A DNA stretch of 64,000 nt from Planctomycetota bacterium (GTDB lineage Bacteria; Planctomycetota; Phycisphaerae; UBA1845): contig JACQFE010000043.1 in assembly GCA_016200265.1 (NCBI GenBank), positions 1 through 64,000 of the forward strand, in the 5' to 3' direction. Under the pieces are notes generated by a model. The model ran no database searches and was not told the origin of the DNA. It saw nothing but the letters and a program-made list of their open reading frames with translations. Both the position numbers and the translations under genes were made by a program. Positions 36,203 to 44,919 of this stretch are shown piece after piece; position 1 is the stretch's first letter, and the number at the start of each line of letters is the position of its first letter.

Positions 36203-37609
36203 TTAATTGCCGACAATGCGAGCAGTGGCCGGCGCAAGCTGCACCGCAGTTCCGTTAATGAGGATATTTTGCTGCGTCTGTGTTGGATTCACCACAATCG
36301 TTGCCCCTGCATATCGGCGTATCCAGCAATTCTGATAAGGAGCCCTTGGGGACAAGGGCGCCCCAAGCGGCAGGTCATATTCCTCGTACCAAGGGGGAAC
36401 GCTGTTTGTCCAGTCGGGATCCCCGCGAGTGGCGTAGAAAAAGCTTCTCCCGGGAACCTTTACCAGCAACCATGAGCAATAGTGATAGAGAAAAAACTCG
36501 TGGCCCTTTGTTTCGTCGGCGGGAGGATATAACACCCACCAGTCGATGAGACCCAGGCCAAGCAGACGCTCATGCCTTCTCAATCCGGCCTCGAAACTGT
36601 CCGCGGTGTAAGGAGTGCCGTGATCGCTCAGCGGCTGTTCGCTCATCAGTCCGTCGACGCTCTGAGGAAGGCAAGCCCACGATGCGGGATCCGCATTGGA
36701 CCCGTAGGCGAGGTTGTGGTTGGCGACGAGGATGAGTCCTTTCTTATTGAGTGCGTCCTTGATCGTGGCCACATATTTACAGAAACCGGAATCCCATTCA
36801 TCCGACCGTCCGGCATACTGCCAGTTGGGGTAGTGGCTGGCAATGATTTGAGCCTGGTGTGCGCCCATATCCACATTGTCCGCAGCCATTCCTTGGTAGG
36901 CAACATCGGTCGCGCGGGCGACGAACCATTGTGCGGCCCATCGCTGAAATTCCGGGTTGGCCACGTCGAGGTAATAGCGGAACTGATTGGTGGCTTGAGT
37001 AGCCGACGTGGCGCTGCCCGGAACGTTGTGGATTGACCAGTTGATCCGGTTCGCAGGGTTACGCGGGTCGAGGCCCATTTCTTTAACCACAAACCAATCC
37101 GGATGATGCTGGTCGATATAAGAGAACGGGCCGGACGAATCATCGCTGCGCGCTGAATCAGAACTGTCGTAGTAGAGAGTCAACGGACTGGGATTCGACT
37201 TCTTCAACAGAATCCACGCCGGTTTGTTGTACATCGGGAGAAAATTCGCTGCCCAGATCGCGTCATAGCGTTGCATGTTTCCTGCGGCCACCGCCGCGGG
37301 CAGATCTGGATCATGGAACGAATCGCCGCTCGTAATTTCCATGCGCTTCATGAACGTCGTCGACGTTCCCCTGGTTCCAAGAGTCAATTTCTCCAAGGGG
37401 CTGGTCGCGCTATTCTGTGCGAGAGCGCTTGAAAGCGTGAACAACACCGCGATTGCTATTCCCTTGATTGGAATCCGACCGCTGCGATGACGTAAGTCGT
37501 TTCCGACGCTACCGGCACAAAACAAAGGAGACCTCGCCGACCGTTTTGGATTATTGTTCATTTGCAGCCCACCCAGATCCGTATTTCGCAATAGATACCT
37601 ATTATTCAT
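36203..37609 (-). CDS. Exported putative glycoside hydrolase (GHL15-like)
   Basis: 468 residues from ATG at 37609, with GGAG 7 bases upstream. A hydrophobic stretch (GIAIAVLFTLSSALAQ) near residue 50 serves as signal peptide with an unusually long n-region. The rest resembles the TIM-barrel hypothetical glycosyl hydrolase family 15: NMQRYDAIWAANF, YQGMAADNVDMG with a candidate acidic residue, LILVANHNLAYG and DGLMSEQPL with a candidate Glu. A C-terminal beta-domain (about 420-468) follows. Inference: it trims or cleaves the polysaccharide made by this locus in the periplasm or outside. The acidic residues are only candidates. Confidence 0.65.
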   Translation of the reverse strand: MNNRYLLRNTDLGGLQMNNNPKRSARSPLFCAGSVGNDLRHRSGRIPIKGIAIAVLFTLSSALAQNSATSPLEKLTLGTRGTSTTFMKRMEITSGDSFHDPDLPAAVAAGNMQRYDAIWAANFLPMYNKPAWILLKKSNPSPLTLYYDSSDSARSDDSSGPFSYIDQHHPDWFVVKEMGLDPRNPANRINWSIHNVPGSATSATQATNQFRYYLDVANPEFQRWAAQWFVARATDVAYQGMAADNVDMGAHQAQIIASHYPNWQYAGRSDEWDSGFCKYVATIKDALNKKGLILVANHNLAYGSNADPASWACLPQSVDGLMSEQPLSDHGTPYTADSFEAGLRRHERLLGLGLIDWWVLYPPADETKGHEFFLYHYCSWLLVKVPGRSFFYATRGDPDWTNSVPPWYEEYDLPLGAPLSPRAPYQNCWIRRYAGATIVVNPTQTQQNILINGTAVQLAPATARIVGN

Positions 37610-37660
37610 CTTGAGTCTCCTCAAAAAGCGCGACAACCCAGGGGCGGATTCTCCCTCAGG

Positions 37661-38926
37661 TCACGAGCGACATTCCATACTTTGCGAACTCGAGCGCCGG
37701 TAAATACCCTGAAGCGACTGAATCGACGCCTCAATGCTAAACGGGAAACGGTCGAAAAGCGCATGACGGTCGGCATCTGACAATGACGGACGTGCCAGAG
37801 CATCGAGGATTTCACGCGACCAATCCGCAATCGTCCCATCCAATGGCAGAAGCGTCGCAGAAAAGGAGGCACTCGCGGCCTCACGAACGCCGGGTATGTC
37901 GCAAGCCACGATGGGCAAGCCTGCCGCAACCGCCTCGATAATCACGATGGGCAGCCCCTCCCTAACCGACGGAAATACGAAGGCGTCAGCAGCAAGCCAA
38001 AAGCGCTCGATCCCAGGCTGCGCGGGGACAAATCGAACGATATCCGAAAGTCCTGAAGTGTGAGCTTTCCGCTCAACCTCTGCCTGAAGCGGGCCTGCAC
38101 CGATCAGTACAAAGTAAACGCCGCGCCGCCGTGCAGCCACGTGTCCGGCAATGTCAACGAGTAGCGCTTGGCGTTTCGTAGGGATGAAACGACCCACGTT
38201 GAGAAGCAGCGTCGCGTCAGCAGGCAACCCAAGCTCCGCTCGAACCGCGGCACGGTCGCCGGACCGCCGGAATCTCTCCAGCGAAATTCCACAATAAAGC
38301 ACTTGCTTTCTGGGATCGACGTGCCAGTTTGGGCCCCAAATGCTCTCCAGACCCGCTTTGGACGCTGCCACGAAGTTCGTACCGTATTTGTCAATCCAGC
38401 GGCGCATCCAGCGCCGATACAGCAATCGCAGTGCTCCCGGTGCCGACAACAGATTCGCCATTGTATGGATGTGGGCTACGCGAATGGGAACGTCGGCCCG
38501 GGCCGCGGAACGCAGCACGAAACCGCTGAAATAGAAGAGGTGGCTGTGGACCACGTCGTATCTGTGCGTGCGAAGCAACTGCTCAAGGCGCTCTCCGAAC
38601 GCCCAAGGGTTCCGGTGCAGGGGACAGCGATGAATAACGCCTCCTAAAGAAATGAACTCTTCGTCGTAGACCCCATCAGCGCTACTTGTGGTGCAGACGT
38701 CAATCGCCAAGTCGTCGCGAGAAGTATGTCGCACGACCTCCATGAGCCACCCCTCGATTCCCCCCAGGTTCAGTGACCCCAATACTTGCAAGGCGCGTAC
38801 CGGCCGCGCAGATGATCGATCCTTCTTCTCTACGCAAGCGGGTATCAAGGAGTCAACGATGTCGGTCTTCGCGGCCGCCGAGTCACAACCTCCGATCGGC
38901 GCTGCGAATGTGCTTTCGGAATTCAT
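37661..38926 (-). CDS. GT4-family glycosyltransferase
   Basis: 421 residues with the ATG at 38926, 7 bases after the flippase stop; an ATG at 38953 that overlaps the flippase gene is the alternative. N-terminal domain LQVLGSLNLGGIEGWLMEVV is the typical GT4 start. The C-terminal domain has LLNVGRFIPTKRQALL and FVFPSVREGLPIVIIEAVAAG, the EGLP-x3-IEA signature. Known: retaining glycosyltransferase of LPS or exopolysaccharide assembly. Coupled with the Wzx-like gene upstream. Confidence 0.92.
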   Translation of the reverse strand: MNSESTFAAPIGGCDSAAAKTDIVDSLIPACVEKKDRSSARPVRALQVLGSLNLGGIEGWLMEVVRHTSRDDLAIDVCTTSSADGVYDEEFISLGGVIHRCPLHRNPWAFGERLEQLLRTHRYDVVHSHLFYFSGFVLRSAARADVPIRVAHIHTMANLLSAPGALRLLYRRWMRRWIDKYGTNFVAASKAGLESIWGPNWHVDPRKQVLYCGISLERFRRSGDRAAVRAELGLPADATLLLNVGRFIPTKRQALLVDIAGHVAARRRGVYFVLIGAGPLQAEVERKAHTSGLSDIVRFVPAQPGIERFWLAADAFVFPSVREGLPIVIIEAVAAGLPIVACDIPGVREAASASFSATLLPLDGTIADWSREILDALARPSLSDADRHALFDRFPFSIEASIQSLQGIYRRSSSQSMECRS

Positions 38927-38933
38927 TCCGCTC

Positions 38934-40337
38934 TCAATTCTCAGCGAAGCCATGAGTGTCTGCCCGTGACGCCGCTTCGGCGCTACGCTGCGAACGTATC
39001 GCCCAGAACATCGCCGCTGCGAAGCCAACCGCCGTCGTCACCGAGGTTGCAAGCACCGACAGCACGGCTCCCATCACGCCGTGCCTCGGCACCAAAATAA
39101 AGGCCGCGATCAATGTCGCCACACACGATGCACTCGTCAGCACCACTTGTATCCGGAAATATCGCGCCGCCGTCAGTCCATAGCCCCAGCAGCTCCCCAC
39201 GAACTGAATCCCCATCGCGAGCGCCACGACGACGAATTCCCTCTGATAGGCCGCATATTCGGGCTTAAAAAGCAGCGTGAGGATCAGATCACCGAAGAAA
39301 TACACTCCGACGATCAAGGCAACCCCCATGGCCGCGGATAGAGCCGTAAGCTGTGCTAAAAGTCGTACAAATGCTCTGAGATCGGTTGCAAAATGCCGCG
39401 CCAATCTCGGCGCCGACGCCTGGCCAAGCGCAGTTGTTACCATCAGTCCGGCCATCGCCGGGGCCACAACGGCCGCAAAGCAACCAAGTTGTTCCGCTCC
39501 CGCATACCCCTGCAAGACATAGCGAGGAATGCTGATTTGCAAACTAATGATCGACATCACGATGCCGAGTGGAAGGGCAGTTCGTGACAAACGGCAGATG
39601 CGATCCGATTGAAAGCGAGGTCGCACGCCCGCATGAACGCTTGGTTCGGAATCGATGGAAGGGAGCATGCGCGCGGCGCGTCGAAGATCGTATGTGACGA
39701 ATGACGACGCCCACACAACCGCCATGGCTGCCGTCGCGAGCACAACATTTCGTGTCAAATACATGACACCCGTCAGCGCCAACAACGATGTCGGACTCTT
39801 GACGATCAGGCTCATGCCGCTGAAGTCCATGCGCTCGCGATGTTGAAACAAGCCTCGAATAATATCCGAAAGGCTGTCGAAACTCTTCATGAGCCCGACG
39901 AGAATCACAACCCATAAAGTAACTCGATCCGTGCTGCCAATGATCCCCCCGACGACGATCACCAGAAAACCCAAGATTGTCCAAATGATCCTCGCGCCAA
40001 AGTAATCCGCGAACGCGTATTCCTCATTGACGTCCGTCACCTGCACGCTTCGCAATTGCAACATCGCCAAATTCATTACCGGTGCTGCGATCGCAAGTCC
40101 CAGACTGAATTGACCCAGCACTGTTTTCGATCCCAACTTGGCGAGAGCGGTTGACATCAAGAACTGGCAACCGGCGTAGGTCAAATTTCCAGTCAGTGCC
40201 CAGCGGAAGTTGGCAGACGTGGAAAGAGGACCGCGCTGCGGGCCAAGCGTCGCAGGAAACGGTTTCCGGAGCACCGCCGCCGCACCAGGTGTTCCCAGGG
40301 GTGGACATGCGGGTCGAATTGCATCCGATGCGGCCAT
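38934..40337 (-). CDS. Polysaccharide flippase (Wzx-like, MATE/MVF type)
   Basis: About 467 residues from the ATG at 40337; a GTG at 40352 is an alternative. It has about 12 to 14 hydrophobic segments typical of polysaccharide biosynthesis exporters, starting NFRWALTGNLTYAGCQFLMSTALAKLG. Another clear segment is LPLGIVMSIISLQISIPRYVL. Known: Wzx moves lipid-linked oligosaccharide units across the inner membrane. The gene leads the minus-strand transcription unit that includes a GT4, the hydrolase and the polymerase. Confidence 0.85.
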   Translation of the reverse strand: MAASDAIRPACPPLGTPGAAAVLRKPFPATLGPQRGPLSTSANFRWALTGNLTYAGCQFLMSTALAKLGSKTVLGQFSLGLAIAAPVMNLAMLQLRSVQVTDVNEEYAFADYFGARIIWTILGFLVIVVGGIIGSTDRVTLWVVILVGLMKSFDSLSDIIRGLFQHRERMDFSGMSLIVKSPTSLLALTGVMYLTRNVVLATAAMAVVWASSFVTYDLRRAARMLPSIDSEPSVHAGVRPRFQSDRICRLSRTALPLGIVMSIISLQISIPRYVLQGYAGAEQLGCFAAVVAPAMAGLMVTTALGQASAPRLARHFATDLRAFVRLLAQLTALSAAMGVALIVGVYFFGDLILTLLFKPEYAAYQREFVVVALAMGIQFVGSCWGYGLTAARYFRIQVVLTSASCVATLIAAFILVPRHGVMGAVLSVLATSVTTAVGFAAAMFWAIRSQRSAEAASRADTHGFAEN

Positions 40338-40352
40338 ATTCAAGAGTCCCAC

Positions 40353-40580
40353 GATTTAGGAGAAAATAGGCGGCTTGCAATCATGCCCCGTCCTAACAGC
40401 ATATTATCGGCACGGAGAATCCCGGCCCGGTGCAGCGTCGCACAGTATCGGGAGGGGAAGCGTCAATCCTCAGGGCCGGCAGTCTTCAATCGTACATTCT
40501 ACCCAAGGTGACGCCAGAAAATGGGTGACAGACCCATAATTCCATCGCGCACCCCTGCCTCTATTGGAGCGGAGAGAAAA
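40353..40580. other. Divergent spacer between flippase and beta-helix genes
   Basis: Contains a REP-like hairpin, ATGGGT-GACAG-ACCCAT (40521-40537), of a type often seen dispersed in bacterial genomes, and the ribosome binding site of the gene at 40581. No other feature. Confidence 0.4.
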
Positions 40581-42671
40581 ATGTCGTCTCGCACCCGTCC
40601 CCTCGCTCACGCTGCCCGCGCATTTGTTGCGGGGTTGTCGTCCCATCCGCGATGCATTTTGGGGCTCATTGTTGGGGCATTGACGGGGTGCAGCACCGAC
40701 CTGGGCGGTGCATTGCGCCAGTCCCCGACGAACGGTCCGGCAAGCGTAACCGGTGCCAGTGGCACGCCGCAACCAGTGGTGTCCAATCCACCGACTCCCG
40801 CGAGCGAACCCGTCCCCGCTGTTTCCTTTACGTCCGCGCCCGTATTTTGTTGCGACCCACGTTCCATCATCTTCGAGGCCAATACGGATACCAGCAAAAT
40901 TCCGGCGGGCACGCAATTCCATTGGGAATTCGGCGACGGTCGAACGGATGACGGGCAGCGAGTCGAGCACACCTATGCCTGGCCCGGTGATTACACCGTC
41001 GTTTTGAAAGCAGATTTTCGCGACGGCTCGGTCCGCTCCACGGATGGAAAACTCTCCTTGCCTGGCGATCCGGCGCCTCTCTCACCGGACGACAATCCCT
41101 CGAACAATCCGCCCCCGACTGTGCCCGTTTTAAATGTGGAGGCCGACGCTGGTGACGACCGAGTGGCACAGCCGGGTACGTGGGTCGTACTCGATGGTTC
41201 CGCCAGCCACGGCACGGGATCTCGACCGCTGGCGTTTATGTGGCGGCAGGTCGGCGGACATGCGGTTTCTCTGGTCAATCCGACGCACAGTGCGGCCACA
41301 TTCCTGACGCCTTCGAATCTGCAAGCACCGATCAATCTCGATTTCGAGTTAACGGTCGTGCAGAATGGAATCTCGAACACGGATCAGGTTCAAATCGCGG
41401 TGCCATGCACGAAATGTGAAAGCAATCCGGGTACGGATAATTCCGGCAACACGCGCAATGATGACGCCATAGCGCAGGTTCTTTCCGGACAGCTCACCAC
41501 CGCCAATGCCTCATGGTGGGGTTTTGACACCTCGGATGCGACGTACGCAATCCAAAGCGCGATCAATTCCGGTGCGAAAACGGTCGTAGTTCCGGACATG
41601 GGGCAGGACTGGGTCGTCCGGCCGCTATTTCTGGTGAGCAATCAGGAGGTAATTTTGGAGCCAAACGTAGTGCTCGCCGCGAAGCCGGGTGCCTTCCACA
41701 ATGCCGGCGACTGCCTGCTCACCGGAGACAGCATTAAGAATGCAATTCTCCGCGGATACGGCGCGACTCTGCGCATGCGGAAAGCGGACTACATGACCGC
41801 CGACTATGCACTCTCGGAATATCGACACGCCCTGAACCTCAAAGGTGTGCTGGAGGTGCAAGTCCTGGGGCTGACGTTTGAGAACTCCGGAGGCGACGGA
41901 ATATTTATCGGAGTGTCCGATGGACCGCGCGGTCTGTGGTGTCGAAACCTAACCATCCGCGACTGCACCTGCAATGACAATTTTCGTCAAGGGATGAGCG
42001 TTACTTCAGCCGACAACTTGACCGTCGACCACTGCAGTTTCAATGGAACGATCGGAATGCCCGCGGGAGTCGATGTGGAGCCCGGCGATTGGACCGATCA
42101 CCTCATCAACGTCGAAATCACCAATTGCACCGCCACCGGAAACGCGGGCAGCGGGTTCATGGTGAACCTCGCCAAGCTCACGCCGATGTCCCAGCCGGTA
42201 TCCGTACATTTCTCGGGTTGCACCGTGCAGAATTCGCGCCAGCCGGGACTGCGCGCATTGCTATCAACCACCGGTCCGTCCGGCGGCTTTGTGGAGTTTG
42301 AAAATTGCACTTGCGAGAATACGCAATATGCCGGACTCATGTGCGACTGGAACCTCGATTCTCAGATTGCCCTTCGGTTCGTGAACTGTCTATGGAACAA
42401 AGTGGCGCGGTATTCTGATTCCGATCTTCCAATCGAGCTTGAATTGAATGGCGGCAAGACAAGCGCCGCGTCCGGCGGCATCACTTTTGCCAATTGCACC
42501 GTGCTCGACGATCGGGATCGTGACGCCGTGGATGTCACCGGCGGCTCGCCGGGCGATTCCTTCCCCTCCGTGTCCGGCAACATATCAGTCGTCAATCCAC
42601 TGATTACAGTGCCCATCTCCACGAATCCCTGGCCGCTCCCGAATCTCACCGTGCAACTTCAGCATCCGTAG
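40581..42671 (+). CDS. PKD-domain / right-handed beta-helix lipoprotein
   Basis: 696 residues; ATG at 40581 follows GGAG. The signal peptide ends in the lipobox LTGC near residue 35. A PKD domain is at about 75-155 (FHWEFGDGRTDDGQ, YTVVLKA), followed by a second Ig/PKD-like domain (LDGSASHGTG, WRQVGG, 165-260). Residues about 300-690 have short repeated turns with NCT and N-x-T-I-x-D-C motifs, as in right-handed parallel beta-helix (pectate lyase-like) folds. Known: such folds occur in polysaccharide lyases, epimerases and adhesins. Inference: it modifies or binds the polymer of the locus at the cell surface. Catalytic residues are not identifiable. Confidence 0.82.
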   Translation: MSSRTRPLAHAARAFVAGLSSHPRCILGLIVGALTGCSTDLGGALRQSPTNGPASVTGASGTPQPVVSNPPTPASEPVPAVSFTSAPVFCCDPRSIIFEANTDTSKIPAGTQFHWEFGDGRTDDGQRVEHTYAWPGDYTVVLKADFRDGSVRSTDGKLSLPGDPAPLSPDDNPSNNPPPTVPVLNVEADAGDDRVAQPGTWVVLDGSASHGTGSRPLAFMWRQVGGHAVSLVNPTHSAATFLTPSNLQAPINLDFELTVVQNGISNTDQVQIAVPCTKCESNPGTDNSGNTRNDDAIAQVLSGQLTTANASWWGFDTSDATYAIQSAINSGAKTVVVPDMGQDWVVRPLFLVSNQEVILEPNVVLAAKPGAFHNAGDCLLTGDSIKNAILRGYGATLRMRKADYMTADYALSEYRHALNLKGVLEVQVLGLTFENSGGDGIFIGVSDGPRGLWCRNLTIRDCTCNDNFRQGMSVTSADNLTVDHCSFNGTIGMPAGVDVEPGDWTDHLINVEITNCTATGNAGSGFMVNLAKLTPMSQPVSVHFSGCTVQNSRQPGLRALLSTTGPSGGFVEFENCTCENTQYAGLMCDWNLDSQIALRFVNCLWNKVARYSDSDLPIELELNGGKTSAASGGITFANCTVLDDRDRDAVDVTGGSPGDSFPSVSGNISVVNPLITVPISTNPWPLPNLTVQLQHP

Positions 42672-43013
42672 TAATACGAATCCCAATAATTATTGGCGCT
42701 ACCTCCGCGGTGCCATGGGCGGCTTGTCCGCCCGTACCAGTACTGGCAGGCAAGCTACCAGTGGCACTCACTGAAACCGAACCGCGCCATTAATTTCTGG
42801 AATTGGTATAACTCTATGTTCGACGTTGCGTGCCGGAGGCACGTTCAATGCTACCGCCACGTGTCCGCATCAAACTTCGCGATGACGTCGGCATTCGTGG
42901 GTTTTTCTGCATGACGGTCTGGAGGTCTTCCATGGCCCGGATGGGGTCGCGTTCGATTAGTTTGCGGCGTGAACGATCGGCGTCTGAACATGCATTGAAT
43001 CGCTTGCCGTTAC
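42672..43013. other. Intergenic region with dispersed repeats
   Basis: 342 bases. It holds the repeat pair at 42711-42767. Otherwise no gene on either strand. Confidence 0.5.
42711..42767. repeat. Dispersed hairpin repeat
   Basis: GGGCGG (42717-42722) pairs with CCGCCC (42728-42733), followed by the palindrome CCAGTACTGG (42737-42746) and ACCAGTGGCAC (about 42757-42767). It resembles short dispersed elements common in planctomycete genomes. Confidence 0.6.
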
Positions 43014-43481
43014 TCAGACCGGCGGTTTTGAGAATCCCCAGCTCGCCGCGAGTGCATCCGCGGCGGCCTCTGGCTCGACGACATCACCCCACCCCCCGTG
43101 TCGCAAATATGCATGGGCGAGTTCATGGGCAATCACGTATTTCGCAAAAACCTCCGAACCATCGGCCAATCGGGGCTTTAGAATCACGCATCGGCTGCCA
43201 CGTCCGATTGGACCTGGTGAGGCCATCCACACGGTGCGTCGTTCACCGGGCACGAAGTTATCGAGCGCAATTCGAAAGCGTGGATCCTCAAGCAAATCGG
43301 CTTTCACCTCTTTGGGAAGGGCCGCGAGTACGAAAACTACAAGATCATGCAATGGCCCAAGCTCTGGGCCCATCCCCAGAAAAGCCGCAAGAAGTTGAGG
43401 TGGACGCGAAGCTTCGTGCGACAATGCGCTGGTCTTGCGGTGACTTCGAGAAAATTCACTGTATTCTGAGGAAAAACTCAT
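43014..43481 (-). CDS. HExxH protein, probable zinc metallopeptidase-like
   Basis: 155 residues if started at the ATG at 43481 (MSFSSEYSEF); the frame is open to 43589. No start has a strong ribosome binding site. The conserved part starts near LLAAFLGMG. The C-terminal end has IAHELAHAYLRHGGWGDVVEPEAAADALAA split by function: the HELAH zinc-binding motif, then a downstream Glu in an E-x-x-A-D-x-x-A-x-x-W segment. This is the pattern of ImmA/IrrE-type or related metallopeptidases. Its substrate is unknown. It is divergent from the rhomboid protease. Confidence 0.65.
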   Translation of the reverse strand: MSFSSEYSEFSRSHRKTSALSHEASRPPQLLAAFLGMGPELGPLHDLVVFVLAALPKEVKADLLEDPRFRIALDNFVPGERRTVWMASPGPIGRGSRCVILKPRLADGSEVFAKYVIAHELAHAYLRHGGWGDVVEPEAAADALAASWGFSKPPV

Positions 43482-43636
43482 GGCCGCGGCGATCGTACCA
43501 CAAGTGATCGTCGCTTGCTTCGTGACTGGGAGAAATTCCTGCATGTGGTGATCAATATGGCTTTCTGTGCAAGATTCGCGGCGGCACATTCGGTTCGAAT
43601 GAAGTCCGATGGGGTCTGGAGTTTCCTGGACATTCG

Positions 43637-44554
43637 ATGAATTCAGATCCGATCGAGATGGTCATCGTGTTTCGCTCTGAGAGCGAATCAAATTGTCGCG
43701 ACCACTCACTCCTGCTTCAAGCCTCCGGAATCGCACATTCGATACGTCAATTCGCAGGGGAATGGATGATCCATGTTGCGGCCGCGGATGCACAGCGAAG
43801 CCAGGCAGAGTTCGATGCTTACGCTGCGGAGAATCGCGACATCCCAGCGCCACAACATGCGGTCATCGAGGCGGCCAAAGGATGGATCGGCGTCACGGCT
43901 TATATTGTCGTGCTCGTACTCGGAACCGCATTTCAACAACGACGCGCGTTCGCAATGGACTGGAACAGGCTCGGCGATGCGAACGCCGAGCTGATTCGCC
44001 AGGGACAATGGTGGCGAGCCATCACCGCCCTCACTTTGCATTCAAGTCTTGAGCATTTGGCCGGAAATGTCATCATCGGCGGCCTCGTGGGATTCTTCAC
44101 CGGGCAATTGTTGGGATCAGGCGTTGCGTGGCTTTCCATTCTCATCGGCGGCGCTGCGGGAAACCTGCTGAACGCATGGATTCGGCCGGGGTGGCACAAT
44201 TCGATCGGAGCATCCACCGCTGTGTTTGCCGCGCTGGGAATCCTGGCGGGACACGCGTGGCGGATAAAGAGTTCGAATCGCATCCCGCGAATGCAGAAAT
44301 GGGCGCCCTTAATCAGCGGGGTGATTCTGCTTGGCTATTTGGGAACGGGCGGCGAGCGAACCGACGTAGGGGCTCATGTGCTCGGTTTCGCCTGCGGAGC
44401 GGGACTTGGTGCGCTCATCGCCCAAAAAACTTCGGCAGCGTGGTTCTCGCCGGTCGTGCAAGTTTCCTGCGGGTTCGCCGCGTTGACTATCTTGTCGCTT
44501 GCCTGGTGGTTGGCACTCGCGGCACGGCATCCCTTCAGCCCGCCCACACTTTAG
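43637..44554 (+). CDS. Rhomboid-family intramembrane serine protease
   Basis: 305 residues. Residues 1-75 form a soluble N-terminal domain. The six-helix rhomboid core runs from about 85 to 300. The active-site Ser193 is in IGASTAVFAALG and the His247 in DVGAHVLGFACG; HLAGNVIIGGLVGFF precedes them. Known: rhomboids cut transmembrane helices of client proteins within the inner membrane. Clients are unknown here; single-pass proteins with C-terminal sorting tails are one guess. Confidence 0.9.
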   Translation: MNSDPIEMVIVFRSESESNCRDHSLLLQASGIAHSIRQFAGEWMIHVAAADAQRSQAEFDAYAAENRDIPAPQHAVIEAAKGWIGVTAYIVVLVLGTAFQQRRAFAMDWNRLGDANAELIRQGQWWRAITALTLHSSLEHLAGNVIIGGLVGFFTGQLLGSGVAWLSILIGGAAGNLLNAWIRPGWHNSIGASTAVFAALGILAGHAWRIKSSNRIPRMQKWAPLISGVILLGYLGTGGERTDVGAHVLGFACGAGLGALIAQKTSAAWFSPVVQVSCGFAALTILSLAWWLALAARHPFSPPTL

Positions 44555-44568
44555 AATCGCCGCGTAAT

Positions 44569-44895
44569 CTATTTGCCCTGATGGGCGGGGCGCCCTCGCG
44601 GCGGTGAACTCGCGTCACCATAAATGTCGTGCTTGGGTTGCGACGCCAGAATGTTGGCTTTGCCCCAATTGACCACGTTTCGAAATTGCTCGGACGCGAT
44701 AAACGCATCAAATGCGTCGCGAGCCGACCACTCCGAAAGAATCAGATACGAACTCGGATCGGCTACATCGTGGTAGAGTTTCGTTTTTCGATGTCCATCC
44801 ATGCGTTGCATGACGCCCAACACCTTCGCGAACACACTTTCAAACTCCTGCTCTTTGCCTTTGATGATGTTGTAATTCATGCCGACCGTGACCAT
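44569..44895 (-). CDS. Antibiotic-biosynthesis monooxygenase (ABM) domain protein
   Basis: 108 residues; ATG at 44895 with AGGA 5 bases upstream. It opens MVTVGMNYNIIKGKEQEFES, typical for the ABM ferredoxin-like beta-barrel, then YLILSEWSARDAFDAFIAS. Known: ABM proteins are small dimeric oxygenases or binding proteins acting on aromatic compounds or haem; many have unknown roles. It is 24 bases after the ABC-F gene and probably co-transcribed with it. Confidence 0.8.
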   Translation of the reverse strand: MVTVGMNYNIIKGKEQEFESVFAKVLGVMQRMDGHRKTKLYHDVADPSSYLILSEWSARDAFDAFIASEQFRNVVNWGKANILASQPKHDIYGDASSPPRGRPAHQGK

Positions 44896-44919
44896 TTTGA
44901 TCCTTTCAAATGAAAAAGT

